Assembly: GCA_015680685.1 (NCBI GenBank)
Contig: MNCI01007580.1
Location: 1,023,540-1,087,539, forward strand
DNA from: Gnetum montanum
Lineage: Eukaryota > Streptophyta > Gnetopsida > Gnetales > Gnetaceae
Direction: 5' to 3'
DNA: 64,000 nucleotides
Each line of letters starts with the position of its first letter. Within the stretch, counting starts at the first letter, position 1. Below the pieces are notes generated by a model. The model searched no databases and was not told the DNA's origin. It worked only from the letters and a program-made list of their open reading frames with translations. Of this stretch, positions 1 to 10,889 are shown piece by piece. The position numbers and the translations under genes were made by a program.

Positions 1-774
1 ACTAACCTATATAAGCAACGGCTGGGGTGCACAGATCCATAGAAGATTTAATAGCCTAGTAACAAAACTCTTTTAGTTTTTTTTCTTGAATTTAGTACTT
101 TATAGTGTGTGCCTGTAGTATGATGTTTTCTAATTGAATGAAGTCTTTATTCGAGTGTGATGTACTTGGACACATTGCATGACTAGTAATAAAGATCGAG
201 ATTACTCTACATCATTATAGCAATACTTAGTTTTATTTCTATTTTTAATTAGTTTACTATTTACTGTTTTCATAGTTAATGTTTACGATTACTTGCAATT
301 TACTTTTAATGTCATTAAGCAGAATGAGTACGACTAATCTCAAGCATGTAAGTGTAATTTCTTAAAAACCCAGCAGTACTATCACTTGGTACGTCTAGTA
401 GTGTATAGTAGTGTAGTACTTGGTAATCCCAGTAGTAGTTTCACAAAGTCCATGGTGTGACTAGAAGATCGGGACCAGCTGCTCATCACATAGGCTAGTT
501 TAGATTTGTTTTACTGTCACATAGATTTAGAAACCCTTACTTTCACTTCATGTTTACTAGGAGCTTAATGGCCAATACAACATTAATATCATATACCTCA
601 TCGTGAGTTAAACCATATGCACTCATTTTATTAGCTTATGTGAGAAGACAATGATTGCAAATGCTAACTAATTACAGGTATAATCACATTGCCTTATTTG
701 TGGAGTTTGATTGAGACTGCATGTGAAGGCTTGTATCTCATATGGTTGGGTGTTGGATACTCCACCGCTCATCA
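1..774 (+). repeat. 3' part of an A-type LTR, cut by the window start
   Basis: The stretch aligns by eye with the R-U5 part of the LTRs at 12286-13155 and 20115-20987. Shared blocks are 'gatgtacttggacaca', 'aataaagatc.agatta', the series of '..ttggtaatcc..agtag' phrases, 'cacataggctagttta' and the end 'tcatatggttg...ctcatca'. A TATA-like 'ctatataag' lies at 7-15. The LTR ends in CA at 773-774. No primer-binding site follows, so this is a 3' LTR or a solo LTR of an element lying mostly outside the window. Confidence 0.7.
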
Positions 775-1427
775 TCCCCCTATCCCTTTTTCTATTTTAT
801 CCTAAAAAATCTAACTTCAAATTCAAAATGAATTTCCAAGAAGCATATTACTCCCAATCTATCTTAACAAACTAACAATTCCCAATTCACATGAACTTAT
901 CATAACACCAAGAATACTAGATAAATAATTAAGGATGCAATTAGAAAAGTATAACTCATGTTTTAGTAAAAACAAAAATTGAAATAACACTACTAAATAC
1001 ATAGAAGCAACACACATTATTGAACATTAATGATGAACACAAAAACATTCTCTAAAAGGATAAAACAAACAAACAAACAAGTCAAAAACAAAACATCAAA
1101 TGGAAACACAAGAGAAAAGAGAAAGGAGTGCTAATGGTGAGCATGACCTCAATGTTGAACTAGATTAAATATAATTTATATCTATGCTGGCTCAAAATTA
1201 TATGGCCTTAAATAAAGATTTCAAGTTAGAATTGAAGCAGACATCGCCTTAAGGTCAATTAACAAAAAATAAATGTCTGCATTGTACAAAATACCATTTT
1301 CTTTTCCCCAATTAATAAAAATTAAATAAGTGCCGTGCAAAAAACACCATCCCCTTTGTCCCATCATCCATTTCAAACTTGTGCTTTTGGCTGAAAAATT
1401 TTCAATGCTGAACTGCAAGCCATCAAT
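775..1427. other. Unassigned AT-rich stretch
   Basis: I see no coding potential, RNA gene or recognisable repeat here. Short A-rich runs (for example near 1065-1080) are the only structure. Confidence 0.4.
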
Positions 1428-1847
1428 TTAAAAAAAGTTTTGCCAAGACGTCAAGTTTGAAATAGAGGATAGGGAGGTGGAGATGGTGTTTTCAGTAGAA
1501 AATGGGAAAATGAAAATGCTGTTTTCTGCAATGCACTTATTAATTGCAACTAAACAAATATCTGGCTCTTTTTGCAGGTGAATGGTGGGAGAAGAAAAAA
1601 ACACATGTAGCCAACCATACCCTATTTTGGTGAGAGAAGATAGGGATGATGACGAGGATAAAAATAAGGGCCAGGGTTTTGTCCTTTTTGACCTAGGGTT
1701 TCTGCTTGTTGGAAACTGAGAATACAAAATCTCTTGGCCATCTGAAACTGCTACAAGTGCACCAAATGATGGGTACAGCTCATTATTGTAGGCAAAATAA
1801 TTAGTTATATGCTTTATTTCTTTTGAATTCCATTGATCAATTGCCAT
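1428..1847 (-). CDS. Hypothetical ORF, 139 codons, doubtful
   Basis: An uninterrupted minus-strand frame starts at ATG 1847 (MAIDQWNSKEIKH...). The middle is rich in Ser, Leu and Pro. I recognise no domain, signal peptide or membrane segment. It is longer than chance ORFs nearby, and the local base composition is less AT-rich. It could be a 5' exon of a lost or fragmented gene, or a chance frame. No retroelement motif is visible in it. Confidence 0.2.
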   Translation of the reverse strand: MAIDQWNSKEIKHITNYFAYNNELYPSFGALVAVSDGQEILYSQFPTSRNPRSKRTKPWPLFLSSSSSLSSLTKIGYGWLHVFFSSPTIHLQKEPDICLVAINKCIAENSIFIFPFSTENTISTSLSSISNLTSWQNFF

Positions 1848-1897
1848 TGTCAGAATCTGTTTTTTTTAGTGATATTGATCTACGTTTCTATCTACAG

Positions 1898-2299
1898 AGG
1901 TGCTGTTTCTGACAAGCAGCTTAGTAAAATTACTGCTTGTAATGACTGGTTTTTGCCCGATATATTTTCACGAGAATCTACGCTCTAATTTTTTTAAAAA
2001 ACAAATTTTTTGGTTTAGTATTTACAGACATGGAAAATGTCAATGCTTTTTTAAAGGATGTTCAAAAAGCATTGTTCTTTGTTATCGGTAATCTGAGGGC
2101 AGAGATGTACTTGGGGTATTTAACAATATTTTATACCTGGTTACTCTAGTCCTTCCATGAAAATATTATAGTTATCAGGGACTTAATTTTTTTTCAGGTT
2201 TTCGTTTTCAGCCTCTGCAGTGTTAGAAGCTTATATATTTTCCCTTGTTTGCTAGGGAGTAATTTTGATTTTTATACATTCGCAGATTCTGAAGAAGGT
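1898..2299 (+). other. Possible exon debris of an unknown gene
   Basis: Several short stretches look like plant exons edged by splice signals. 'tctatctacag' at about 1888-1898 precedes a stretch reading GAVSDKQLSKITAC, ended by a 'GTAATG' donor. 'gtatttacag' near 2028 precedes MENVNAFLKDVQKALFFVIG, ended by 'TTATCG|GTAATC'. 'attcgcag' near 2285 precedes ILKK, ended by 'GAAG|GTTAGT'. I recognise no protein, and the pattern may be coincidence. Confidence 0.15.
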
Positions 2300-2648
2300 T
2301 AGTGGATTAGAGTTGTCTCAGTGATGGTGATAAGTGGTAATATGCGTCCCCTACAATACGTCTTCAAAACTTCATTAACTTTGTTCTAAATATCCTGAAG
2401 TTGCATGGGTGTTCACTTATAATATAAAGTTTTATGAAGATGCTTAGGTTAAGAAGTCACTCTTATGAGAAATTTTTTACAGTGCAGTATGTAAGTAACT
2501 GCACAATGTTTGGTAACTCCTAAGTACAATGAATGCTGCAATAGCTTTACAGTAGTGGTGAGTTAAAATTTGTAAGAGAATAGCTACCGGAGTAGAAGAA
2601 TTTTCAGTTTAAGTTTAAGATACTACAATAAAGCTTATTTTAAAAAAT

Positions 2649-2851
2649 GTCATAGTTAATTCATAAGGGACCACAACTTGGAGTGACGGTAAGGTGCTCA
2701 TTTTTCAAGTCAAAACCTGGGTTTGAGCTTGGGCACAGCCTCTCAAACAGGTTGGGCTTTCCCTCATCTACCAACCCTCCGGGACTCCACTTGTAGAGAC
2801 AAGCATTTGGCTTTGGCTAATGATTTTTTTTTTTGTCATAACTAATTCATA
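2649..2851 (+). mobile_element. SINE-like insertion with target-site duplications
   Basis: The body (2666-2834) has a tRNA-like head: a box-A-like 'gtgacggtaaggtgctc' and a box-B-like 'gggtttgagctt' about 30 bases later. The stretch 'ccaaccctccgggactccac' recalls the 3' half of the plant Au-SINE family. It ends in a T-rich tail (2823-2834). It is flanked by a 17-bp direct repeat, GTCATAGTTAATTCATA at 2649-2665 and GTCATAACTAATTCATA at 2835-2851, with two mismatches. Long flanking duplications are the signature of LINE-mediated insertion. The family name is inferred. Confidence 0.6.
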
Positions 2852-4557
2852 TATTCTTTAAAGCAAACCATCCATGGAAGTGTGATGTATTAGATTGTAT
2901 ACCCTTGACTGTTACTGTTAAGCAGCACAGTAGAATGCCAAGCTAGCATGCAATAGCTGGGTAGAGTAACTCATTACCAATGGTTTAGGTCAAGATGTAA
3001 TAAAAGTCAGATACAAAAATGGCTCTTGTTGAAATGATTCTAATGAGATGTAAACAATATTTACAATAGAAATGGTCTAAACTAAAGTTTGTTAGGAAAT
3101 GTTTTCACTATTAGTTTGATTATTTGGTTTGTGATTGCTAGCATTTTTAAAAGATGTTGGCAAGTCTTTGCATCACAAGAAACCTTGCTCAATCAACAAG
3201 AAAGATAGGCAATTTATCTATCCAAGCTCTTCCTAATCCTGTCTATCAACTCTAGATATGTATTTATTGCTTTCAAATGATCCTACAAAGTTTGGAAGAT
3301 TAATATGACAAGTTATTAGAGGATATTGTTGTCTGAATAAGTGTAAAATGAGAAATTCAAGATGGCAGATTTTTACAAATACCACAACTAATCAATATCT
3401 TTATTTTCTAATAGTGCAAGCCTAAAAATTTAAGCTCCAAAAATAGTTAAGCGTTCATTAAGACTTGAGAGAAGTGTTTTGAAGACATGTTCTAGGAGAT
3501 GGATCTTACCACTTCAATGATATGCCAAATAACATGTCACAAGGGAAGATGAATTTTCATCCTTGCTAGCATTTATTTATCAAGCCCTTGTATCATGGCT
3601 TTGAAAGTTTGGCATTAGTAGGACTCTTTTTAGCATTTTTATTCAACATGTAATTTTGTGAAGATGTAATCCTTCTAGATGTGATTTTGTAACTGTTAGA
3701 CCTCTTTCTCAAAATATGGGGTTTTATAAGGGGCCCTTAGGCTTGCTATTTTTTTTAAAAGAACTTGTTATTTCATATCTGTATTCAATATGTTTAAACA
3801 ACACTACAATAATATGCACTGAAAAAGTGATTTTATATTTTCTCTGAATAAAAAGGATTTAAAATTCTTAATTACCCATACTTTCAAGAATATTTTTAAC
3901 TATGTTCAACCAATTTGAAACTCTTTTTAAATGTAACTATGTACAACCCCACAACATCTTGTGCAAATGCATACATGCTAAGCATATAAAATTAATAAAG
4001 AAATTTTGCGCAAGGAATTTATACTTAGTTGACATGTTCAAAAAATAATATGTTTCTTTGGATGAAATGATGTTTTGCTAATTTTAGGATTAATGTTGAG
4101 ATTCTTTCCTTAATTTGTCTCTTTCTTTTATGTAGCTAAATTTCATAAAAGGAATATGTTGCTTTTGACTGTTGATGTTATTTTCTTTTCTATTTTTTTA
4201 ATTAAATTAAATTCTTTTAGTATTTGACCATCATCAATAGTTAGAAGTTAGTTTCAGTTTTTGATCAAGCCCAACAATGGTGGTTTGATAAAACAAGTTG
4301 GTGTTTACTCACTTAATTCTAGAATGTGCAATGACCCATGAATTCCATGGATGAATGTAATTTTGTACAGATATGTGTTCTTTTAAATTATTTCTTGACT
4401 TCTTAGCCAGTTTTTTCTCTTAAAAAATAACAATTAACACTAATGGGTTCTTGAGTGGTTAGCTCATTATTTTCTTAGGCAAGGGTTGCATCATTTGAGT
4501 CATGCTTAAGGCTTTATTATATTCCTCTCTAAAGTCTCTATGATTCCTCTAAGTGTG
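2852..4557. other. Unassigned AT-rich sequence
   Basis: No gene is recognised. Around 3600-3780 there is LTR-like text (a run of 'atgtaatccttctagatgtgattttgtaactgttagacct', then a TATA-like 'ggttttataaggggccc'), which may be an old solo LTR of an unknown family. I cannot find its borders. Confidence 0.3.
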
Positions 4558-4785
4558 TTTTAGTGTGATAACTAAATTATCTCACTTCCCGATTGGGCTC
4601 AAATTGATTTCCATTGAGCCAAGGCATTTAGATTTTTCTAGATTCAAAGGTTGATTTTGTTTCATCCTTTTTTAAGTTTTTTTTAGTGTGATAACTAAAT
4701 TATTTTACTTCTTGATTAGGCTTAAATTAATTTTTGTTCGGCCAAGCATTTAGATTTTTCTATATTCAAAGGTTGATTTTGTTTC
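4558..4785. repeat. Pair of about 105-bp direct repeats
   Basis: Unit 1 (4558-4663) and unit 2 (4681-4785) share 'ttttagtgtgataactaaat', 'gcatttagatttttcta' and 'attcaaaggttgattttgtt', with scattered differences mostly of C/T and G/A type. They are separated by 17 T-rich bases. This is an old local duplication with no coding content. Confidence 0.75.
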
Positions 4786-5217
4786 CTTTATTGTTTATAT
4801 TGATCATTTGCTCTGCAGGTTTAGAATGGGAACAGAACATAACGTAAGAGGAAAATTTCTCAAAAGATAAATAAAAGAAAGTAATACAAAATCACTAGAA
4901 TTCTTACAAGCATATTAAAAATTTAGAACAAACATAAAGCTTATAAGCCTTGGTTTGATGGTAATTGTGTCCAAATTAAAAAAATTATAAAAAACAGTCA
5001 TTTGGTTAAGACATATAAGTGCTTTGTTAGAAATGTTTTTCAAAAAATAAGTGTTTTGTTAAAAGTACAAGACGAAAATTTGTTAATATTATCAAAAAAG
5101 AGCTTGGAAGTTTTTTCAATGTAAAGTTTCTACGTAACTAAATTGTCATTTTAATGATGTTTGTATATTCTATAGTAAACATTTTTTCAAGAAAAAAATG
5201 ATATTTGTTGTCATAAT
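4786..5217. other. Unassigned AT-rich sequence
   Basis: Nothing recognisable beyond short repeated phrases ('aagtgctttgttagaaatgtttttcaaaaa' near 5010 and 'aagtgttttgttaaaa' near 5050). Confidence 0.35.
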
Positions 5218-5481
5218 TTGTATCAAACTTCTTTGCATTTTACCATAGAAGAAGTTATAGATGACATTAACAAATTAACTTGTGAAAATGTTGTTGATTT
5301 ATATGGTTTATATGCTAAAGTATTGAAATGTGTAAAAATGTTGACTTATATGAAAATTCGAAAAAGATTAAATGTTGTTGATAATGACCTTGTTGAATGC
5401 TACAAGATTAGGAAGGCAATGCTTCTCTATATGAAAGACAATGGAAACAATAGAAAGGACTGTCATATGATAGTTTGTTAG
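5218..5481 (+). pseudogene. Short ORF, perhaps a LINE RT remnant
   Basis: An 87-codon open frame (MYQTSLHFTIEEVIDDINKL...). The pattern 'T-x-E-E-V-x-x-x-I-x-x-L...D-x-Y-G-L-x-A-x-V-x-K' resembles the segment just before the RT core in plant LINEs, where a line such as 'aI..L..gKA.d..G...E..K' is common. No catalytic RT motif is present, and the frame ends in ordinary AT-rich DNA. The assignment is tentative and it may be a chance ORF. Confidence 0.25.
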
Positions 5482-5634
5482 TTGTATTTTTGCTAAGTTG
5501 TTAGGTACTATTCTTGGAAAAAAATAAACATTTGGGTAGAAACAAATGTTTATAATATAAAGGTAATTTGTCAAGAAAATTTCAAACATATCTATTCTAT
5601 TGTTAATTATTTTATCACTGTGAGAACAATGAAG

Positions 5635-5712
5635 TAATAGCCTAGTGGTAAGACTTTTGATTTGAAAACAAGTGATAGATTCGATTTTGAAATTCAATGT
5701 TGAGTTATAAAG
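5635..5712 (+). repeat. tRNA-like SINE head fragment
   Basis: 'tagcctagtggtaaga' (from 5638) fits a Pol III A box, and 'gatagattcgatttt' near 5680 fits a B box at normal spacing. No cloverleaf closes around them, so this is a tRNA-derived SINE head and not a tRNA gene. No clear tail or flanking duplication was found. Confidence 0.35.
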
Positions 5713-6949
5713 TTTTCATCAAACTACATATCTTGGGTTGTATCTATATTACAATTATTTTAGGATTCCAATACCCTACTATTAGACATTATATGAACCT
5801 TGCAAATAAGCCTTAAATATAGTTATTTATTTTATGGATTTTATGAAAACTTATGAATCAATCTACAACTAAATAAAGCCTCTTTACAAAACTCATAGTA
5901 ATGATTTAGTAGTTGTATGATAAAATTATCATTAACCTCAAAGATATTAATTTTAAATGTTAGAGAAAAATTAAGGTGAAGCTAATTTGTCCCTTATCCC
6001 TAACGCTCTTTTGTCTTTTCATTAATAGTTGTAGGATTGCTTGTGCAATGGAGAATATAGACATTGTAAAAATACATTCTTAAGCAATGAACCTACTTTT
6101 TTATGTAGATGTTGCTACTTTCATATCCATTTCTTAGAAAAGTATGTCTAAGATGTTGCAAATGGATGTAAGAAAAACTAAAATGATGATATGAGGCCTA
6201 AGAAATACAAGATAATTTTAAATTTAGTTATTAGAATATACAAATTAGGGACTGTTAGATATTTGGGTTTTCAATATGCAAAGAATTATAGATGAGGTAA
6301 ATGCATTAAGGACATAATAATAAGAGAAATGAAAGTTCTTTATGTAATTAAAAACAAATGTAAGGTATTAAGAATTTGGGCTTTTAGAGTCAAAAAACAA
6401 ATGTTTTAGACTATTATTTATCCTATTGTATTATAAGTATAATTTAGGATAGGTTTTAGTGCTAAAAATTAGAAGACCATTAAAATAGCTAAAAGCCCAA
6501 GAGCTTCACAGTGACTGATTTGGATTAGAAATTTGAATTAAGGGCTTTGTGTGAGATCTGATTTTCTTAAGTTTCATTGTTAGAAACCTTGCATTGAAAT
6601 AAAATTTCTTAGTATATTTTCAACTCGCTAGTTTCCTTACCATGACATAAAAGTATGGAGCAAGGTTGCCAATGTGCTTTGCCAATTTAAGAATAATTTA
6701 TTGAATATAAGCTGGAAAAATTGCTCACTTATATCTTAATTGATAGTAAATTTGTGAACACAAAATTGCAAGTGTAATTTATGTTCCAGTGATGTTTTGA
6801 ACATTACAAAAGTCTTATTTGGAAAGCCCTTGCACGGTAGTATTATTCAGGTTATCCAAGGGTTTGATTTCCGATATTGATCAAGGTATTGTTAATTTTT
6901 AAAAGAAATGACATTTTCTATTGTTCCTTGCGTTGAAAATCCAACACTT
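5713..6949. other. Unassigned AT-rich sequence
   Basis: No gene or repeat boundary recognised. It ends where homology to the accessory ORF of the Athila-like elements begins. Confidence 0.35.
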
Positions 6950-7580
6950 AATGTTTCAGGAGGCAATGTCTAGAAACCTATCTTTGATGGGCTCAATGAC
7001 TACAACAAATCAAAAATCTGCATGAAAGAGCTATAGATCGAGAAGATGATGGAGTATATGTAGCTTGTCAATCTTTATTATGTAAATCTAGTGATGCTAA
7101 CTACTAGAAGATCATGCTTTAGGAGGTAGAGTTCAAGCTTCATAAAGACACCAACTAAAAGCTTGAGATTTCCAATGTAGAACTTGAGGTTCTCATATCA
7201 AAGTTCATTGATCAATGATCACCTCCTGAGAACCTAGCCAAGTGGATGAATGACCACCTAGAGCTATGTAATGCACTCAAAGCATTTGATATCAAACATA
7301 AATAATTTGTTGCCTAGTTCATGGATGTTAAGCAATTATTCCCTACAATGACATGTTAGTGGAATATTCCCTTTTAGCCCACATTAATGAAGTTTCATGG
7401 ATTATCAATGATCCTTGAAGTAATGAGGAAAAGCTAAAGGCACTATTGAATTCCTTTTTTCTTCCACCAGATGTTGCAACTACCATAGAACAATCACAAT
7501 TGCCTCAACCACTACATGTATCTAAAGTAGGAGAAGGTTCTTCAGAGCCTCAAGAGCCTCCATTACCTAGGATCATTTGA
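6950..7580 (+). pseudogene. C-terminal remnant of Athila-like accessory ORF
   Basis: This stretch aligns with 61505-62172 of element B. Both contain a 'tctttgatgg.ct.aa' block, an '..agagctatagat.gaagagatga' block, a Lys/Glu-rich heptad-like segment (FKLHKDTN, KLEISN, LEVL), 'ENLAK..N', 'LFPTMTC.WN' and a Pro/Gln tail with 'EGSSEPQEPPLPR' before TGA at about 7578. Many in-frame TAG/TAA stops mark it as dead. The 5' part of the element is missing: homology to B stops near 6950, so the copy is 5'-truncated or its left part was lost by rearrangement. The family role of this ORF is unknown. Confidence 0.6.
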
Positions 7581-7767
7581 TCTTCTCCAATGTCTCTACA
7601 CTATCTAAGGAATTATGTTTGTTAGTTTTATCCTAGTGTTCAATTTTGTTATCCTAAATGCAAAAATTTTGTAATCAATGTAAAATCAAACACTTTGGGC
7701 ACTTAGTTTTTGTTGTATTTTGTGTGTGTTTGTTCTTTTAGTTAATAATCCCATACCTTCCCAAATT

Positions 7768-7847
7768 TTGTAAAGAAATCACGAATGAATTTTCATTCAT
7801 TCATGGGAAAGAAATCAAGGATGAATTTTCATTCATTCATGAGAATA
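7768..7847 (+). repeat. Tandem 41-bp repeat before the LTR (polypurine region)
   Basis: 'agaaatcacgaatgaatttt' (about 7768) and 'agaaatcaaggatgaatttt' (about 7809) begin two tandem copies that each continue with 'cattcattcatg'. The second ends in 'gagaata', directly before the LTR start TGATGAAG at 7848. The related elements have one copy here, ending in the purine-rich 'atggaggta' or 'atgggggta'. The duplication covers the plus-strand priming region. Confidence 0.6.
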
Positions 7848-8743
7848 TGATGAAGCATCAAGGTTTGGCCACATTGATAGGATTTTGTTGATGTAACCTC
7901 ATCAATGAGATCTTGCCAATGTAATCCCATAAATGTAGGGTTTGACCCGTTGAAGCGTACCTCTTGATGGGGCACCCTAATTAGCTTTAAAATGCACTCC
8001 TTCCATCACATTAATGGTAATTATTTTCACAAGCTATAGCAAAGCTCTAGTAGTTTTTCTTCCCAAAAGTTAGAATATTTTCTAAGTGCCTATAGTATGA
8101 GTCAAAGAGTTTATGGATCTTTATTCGAGCATTGTTGTACCTAAGCACTAAAGTATTTGTGGCAATAAAGATGCGCTTTCTAATAGACCATGTAACACTT
8201 ATACTAGATTAATTGTTTTCTTCATGCATTTAATATTTTAAGTAATTTCCTTTAATGTTTTAAGTAATTAATTAATTAAGCTAGATCAAATAGCAATTCA
8301 TTAAAACACATAAGTACAATCACTTTGAACATATGTGTAATGCTTGGTAATCCTAGCAATGCTTAATGTTTGGTAACCCAGTAGCATTATATATGTTCAA
8401 GATGTGTACGACAAGTGGGAACAAATGCTTATGTTAGGATTAGTTAAGTGTTAGGTAGTTGATTAGATTGATTTAGTAATTAAATACCTTTATTCATTAT
8501 TCTTTATTCTTAGGTGACTCAAGACATAAAACATAAAAATGATAAAAATCATATGCCTTAGTTATACTTAATCATACCCATGTACTCACAAGTGTAATTA
8601 GGAAGACAAAAATTGCAATGGTTAGTTTTACCTTCTAGAGACTAGTGTACTTGAAAGGCTAGAAGTCCTTGGAATTCAACCAAATCATGCCTAAATGCTT
8701 GTGATTCATATGGTTGGACATATAGTATTCTTTCCACTCATCA
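7848..8743 (+). repeat. 3' LTR, B-type (about 896 bp)
   Basis: It starts TGATGAAGCATC and ends '..ccactcatca', matching the ends of element B's LTRs. The U3 has the B-type 'cattgat', 'gttgatgtaacctcatcaatg' phrases. R-U5 shares 'tttctaagtgcc.atagta', 'gtacctaagcac', 'aataaagatg' and 'gtgattcatatggttgg' with 45212-46081. It closes the truncated element that begins near 6950. Confidence 0.75.
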
Positions 8744-8872
8744 GCTAGTAGAGAAAAATCTTATAGATATGACAATGCATAATAAGGCTTCCTAAAAATA
8801 TTTTAAAAGCTGAAATACAAGTGACTTTCCAGTAGTAATTAGAGGCATGGTAAATAAGGATCTTAGTTAGGA
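8744..8872. other. Short unassigned flank
   Basis: Flank of the LTR; nothing seen. No target-site duplication can be checked because the 5' end of the element is missing. Confidence 0.3.
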
Positions 8873-9735
8873 CTAATGATAAATGCTATCGTAGTGAGTA
8901 ATGATTTGTTATATGATTTAATGTATATGAATTACACCATAGAGGAACATTACTTTAGGGCTAAATCCTACGGTGTGATGCTAAGAAATAACAAAGTAGT
9001 ATTTGATGTAGCTTTGGCATAGAATGAGACATTAAATAAAGACATGAAGCCTACCTATAAAGATAAAATAAGTATGCCAAAGCATTTTTGAAGTGCAAGG
9101 GAGAGGTTTAGGGTGCATTAAAGCTAGCAAAGAAACAATCGTAAGAACTATTTACACATAAAAAAATAAGGAGCACCATGGATTCCAATAATGATGCAAA
9201 ATTTGCAAGAAGATTCGAGAAATTAATAGTGCTAAACATGCAGTTAGAGGATGATAAGTTAATACTGTACAATAAAATCTTTGAACCTTCAGAGGAGATT
9301 GAGTATTTTTAAAATCATGTAAAGGATATCAATGTGCAAAAGATTGAATAATTAGAGACCTTCAACATCAAGAAAATGAAGCTAGAGGATATGTTGAGTA
9401 GTTTATAGGAACAAATTGCTAATGATAGCTTCAAAAAGCATTATATAAAATTATTTAAATTTGCTTTAGGAAAAAGGTATGAGATGTAAAGTAAGTCTAC
9501 AGTAATATCACTATCACTTTTGACTACCTTTAGTAAAGTTTTAGTAAAGGGTCAAAAGAAATTTGTTGAACTTGAGACTAAAGATTCAGCTTAAGATATT
9601 CCACCACCATCTTCAAGTATTCCTATAGTCCCAAAAGAGTCTATGAAGGAATCTACTACAAAGTTAGAGCTAGAATTATCCACATATATTTTTGATAATC
9701 TTATGAGTACAAATATAGACTTCTTTATTAACTAA
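8873..9735 (+). pseudogene. Decayed ORF pair of unknown origin
   Basis: Two long frames with few stops lie in series. The first (from about 8873) reads NAIVVSNDLLYDLMYMNYTI, then continues with two in-frame stops to about 9100. The second starts at ATG 9178 (MDSNNDAKFARRFEKLI...) and runs to TAA at about 9735 with five internal stops. It is rich in Leu, Lys and Glu in a coiled-coil-like pattern, with a Pro/Ser stretch (IPPPSSSIPIVPKES) near its end. The decay level matches the surrounding retroelements. I recognise no family; a gag or structural protein of an old retroelement is possible. Confidence 0.35.
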
Positions 9736-10244
9736 TGATTCTTATTTATCTCCTTGCTTGTATTAAATCTAGTATAACCTCTATTAATTGGAAAAGTAAT
9801 TTAATTTTAGATTTACCATAACACCATATTTTTTTCTATAGTTTACACTTTAATTATTTTATAATATAGTTTGAAGTAGATAATCATCCCTAAGATTTCT
9901 AGTCAATTTACATACATTTCAAGAATTATTTCATAATAACCAAAATGAGTTACATTTGTTTAGGAAATAAATATTACTCACCATCATATTTTATTAATTT
10001 TTATTTACTTTACTAGTTAAGGATTCAATTGATAATTTCTAGACTTTATGGTGCTTACTTTTGAAATGCAATTTTATCTCAAAATTTCATTATAAGAGTA
10101 TTTCTCCACACCATTAGCTATAGTTATGAATCTCTAATTTTGGTAGTTTTGTAAATATTAGTTGGAATGTGGTGAGGTTTATACTTCATTTATTTATAGT
10201 CACCAATTTGGTTATATATAGTAAAAAAACATTATTTTTAACTC
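9736..10244. other. Unassigned AT-rich sequence
   Basis: No coding or repeat structure recognised. Confidence 0.35.
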
Positions 10245-10302
10245 CATGTTAAGCTTGAGGAGTGGTGTTGAAGATTTGGTATGTTCTAGCAAGCTTAACA
10301 TG
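10245..10302. repeat. Inverted repeat at a possible Copia 3' LTR junction
   Basis: CATGTTAAGCTTG (10245-10257) and CAAGCTTAACATG (10290-10302) are perfect 13-bp inverted arms around a 32-base loop. The left arm overlaps 'aagcttgaggagtgg|tgttgaag', which resembles the common plant Copia polypurine tract followed by the TGTTG of a 3' LTR (start about 10267). I cannot find the other end of such an LTR, so the retroelement reading is tentative; the inverted repeat itself is certain. Confidence 0.45.
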
Positions 10303-10889
10303 CTAGTTAGTTTTTATAGTTAGTCACACCATGATCATATGTATACACCATCATGGTATATAACACTATCTACAATAGTTTGTATTATATTTGATTTAGT
10401 TATTTATCATCAAGTTTCTTTACTAATAATAACTATTTGTTGTATCTGTTCATTCAGTGGACATGAAAATTCTATTATAACTATATATATGATGAACTTA
10501 ATTTTTTTTAGAATGTATAATATAATAGAAAGAATAATGTATAATACAATGCATAGCTTGGTATATATCTTATGACAAAGATACTTAGTTACTTTGTTTT
10601 TCTCTATGTATGCTTTTAGGTTTGGTACATATAACATAATAAATTTATTATATCACATGGTGTACATTTATTTTAATCTCAATAATTATCAAATCATTTC
10701 TATTATATCTCAAACTTGGTGATTAAGATCAAAAAACTTCAATACTATTAAAGATATAATAAATGACCTAAAAATATATTCTTTGATCTCTTTTTATTAA
10801 TCATGGTGATATCAATCTTTTGCAAAATTACAAATTATTGAATGATTTGGTATTAATTTTTGGCTTGTTCAAAAAATCAAATATCAAAG
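10303..10889. other. Unassigned, very AT-rich
   Basis: Possible body of the LTR suspected to start at 10267. A 78-codon plus-strand ORF and a 75-codon minus-strand ORF here are hydrophobic chance frames in AT-rich DNA. Confidence 0.3.

Noticed and set aside
5635-5712. Possible tRNA gene
   Set aside because: A and B boxes are present, but no cloverleaf or acceptor stem forms; better read as a SINE head.
8873-9735. Endogenous pararetrovirus (caulimovirid) coat or movement protein
   Set aside because: No zinc knuckle, movement-protein or RT motif is visible; there is no positive evidence for a viral origin.
10339-10637. Overlapping 78- and 75-codon ORFs on opposite strands
   Set aside because: Hydrophobic, Ile/Tyr-rich frames in very AT-rich DNA with no motif; chance ORFs.
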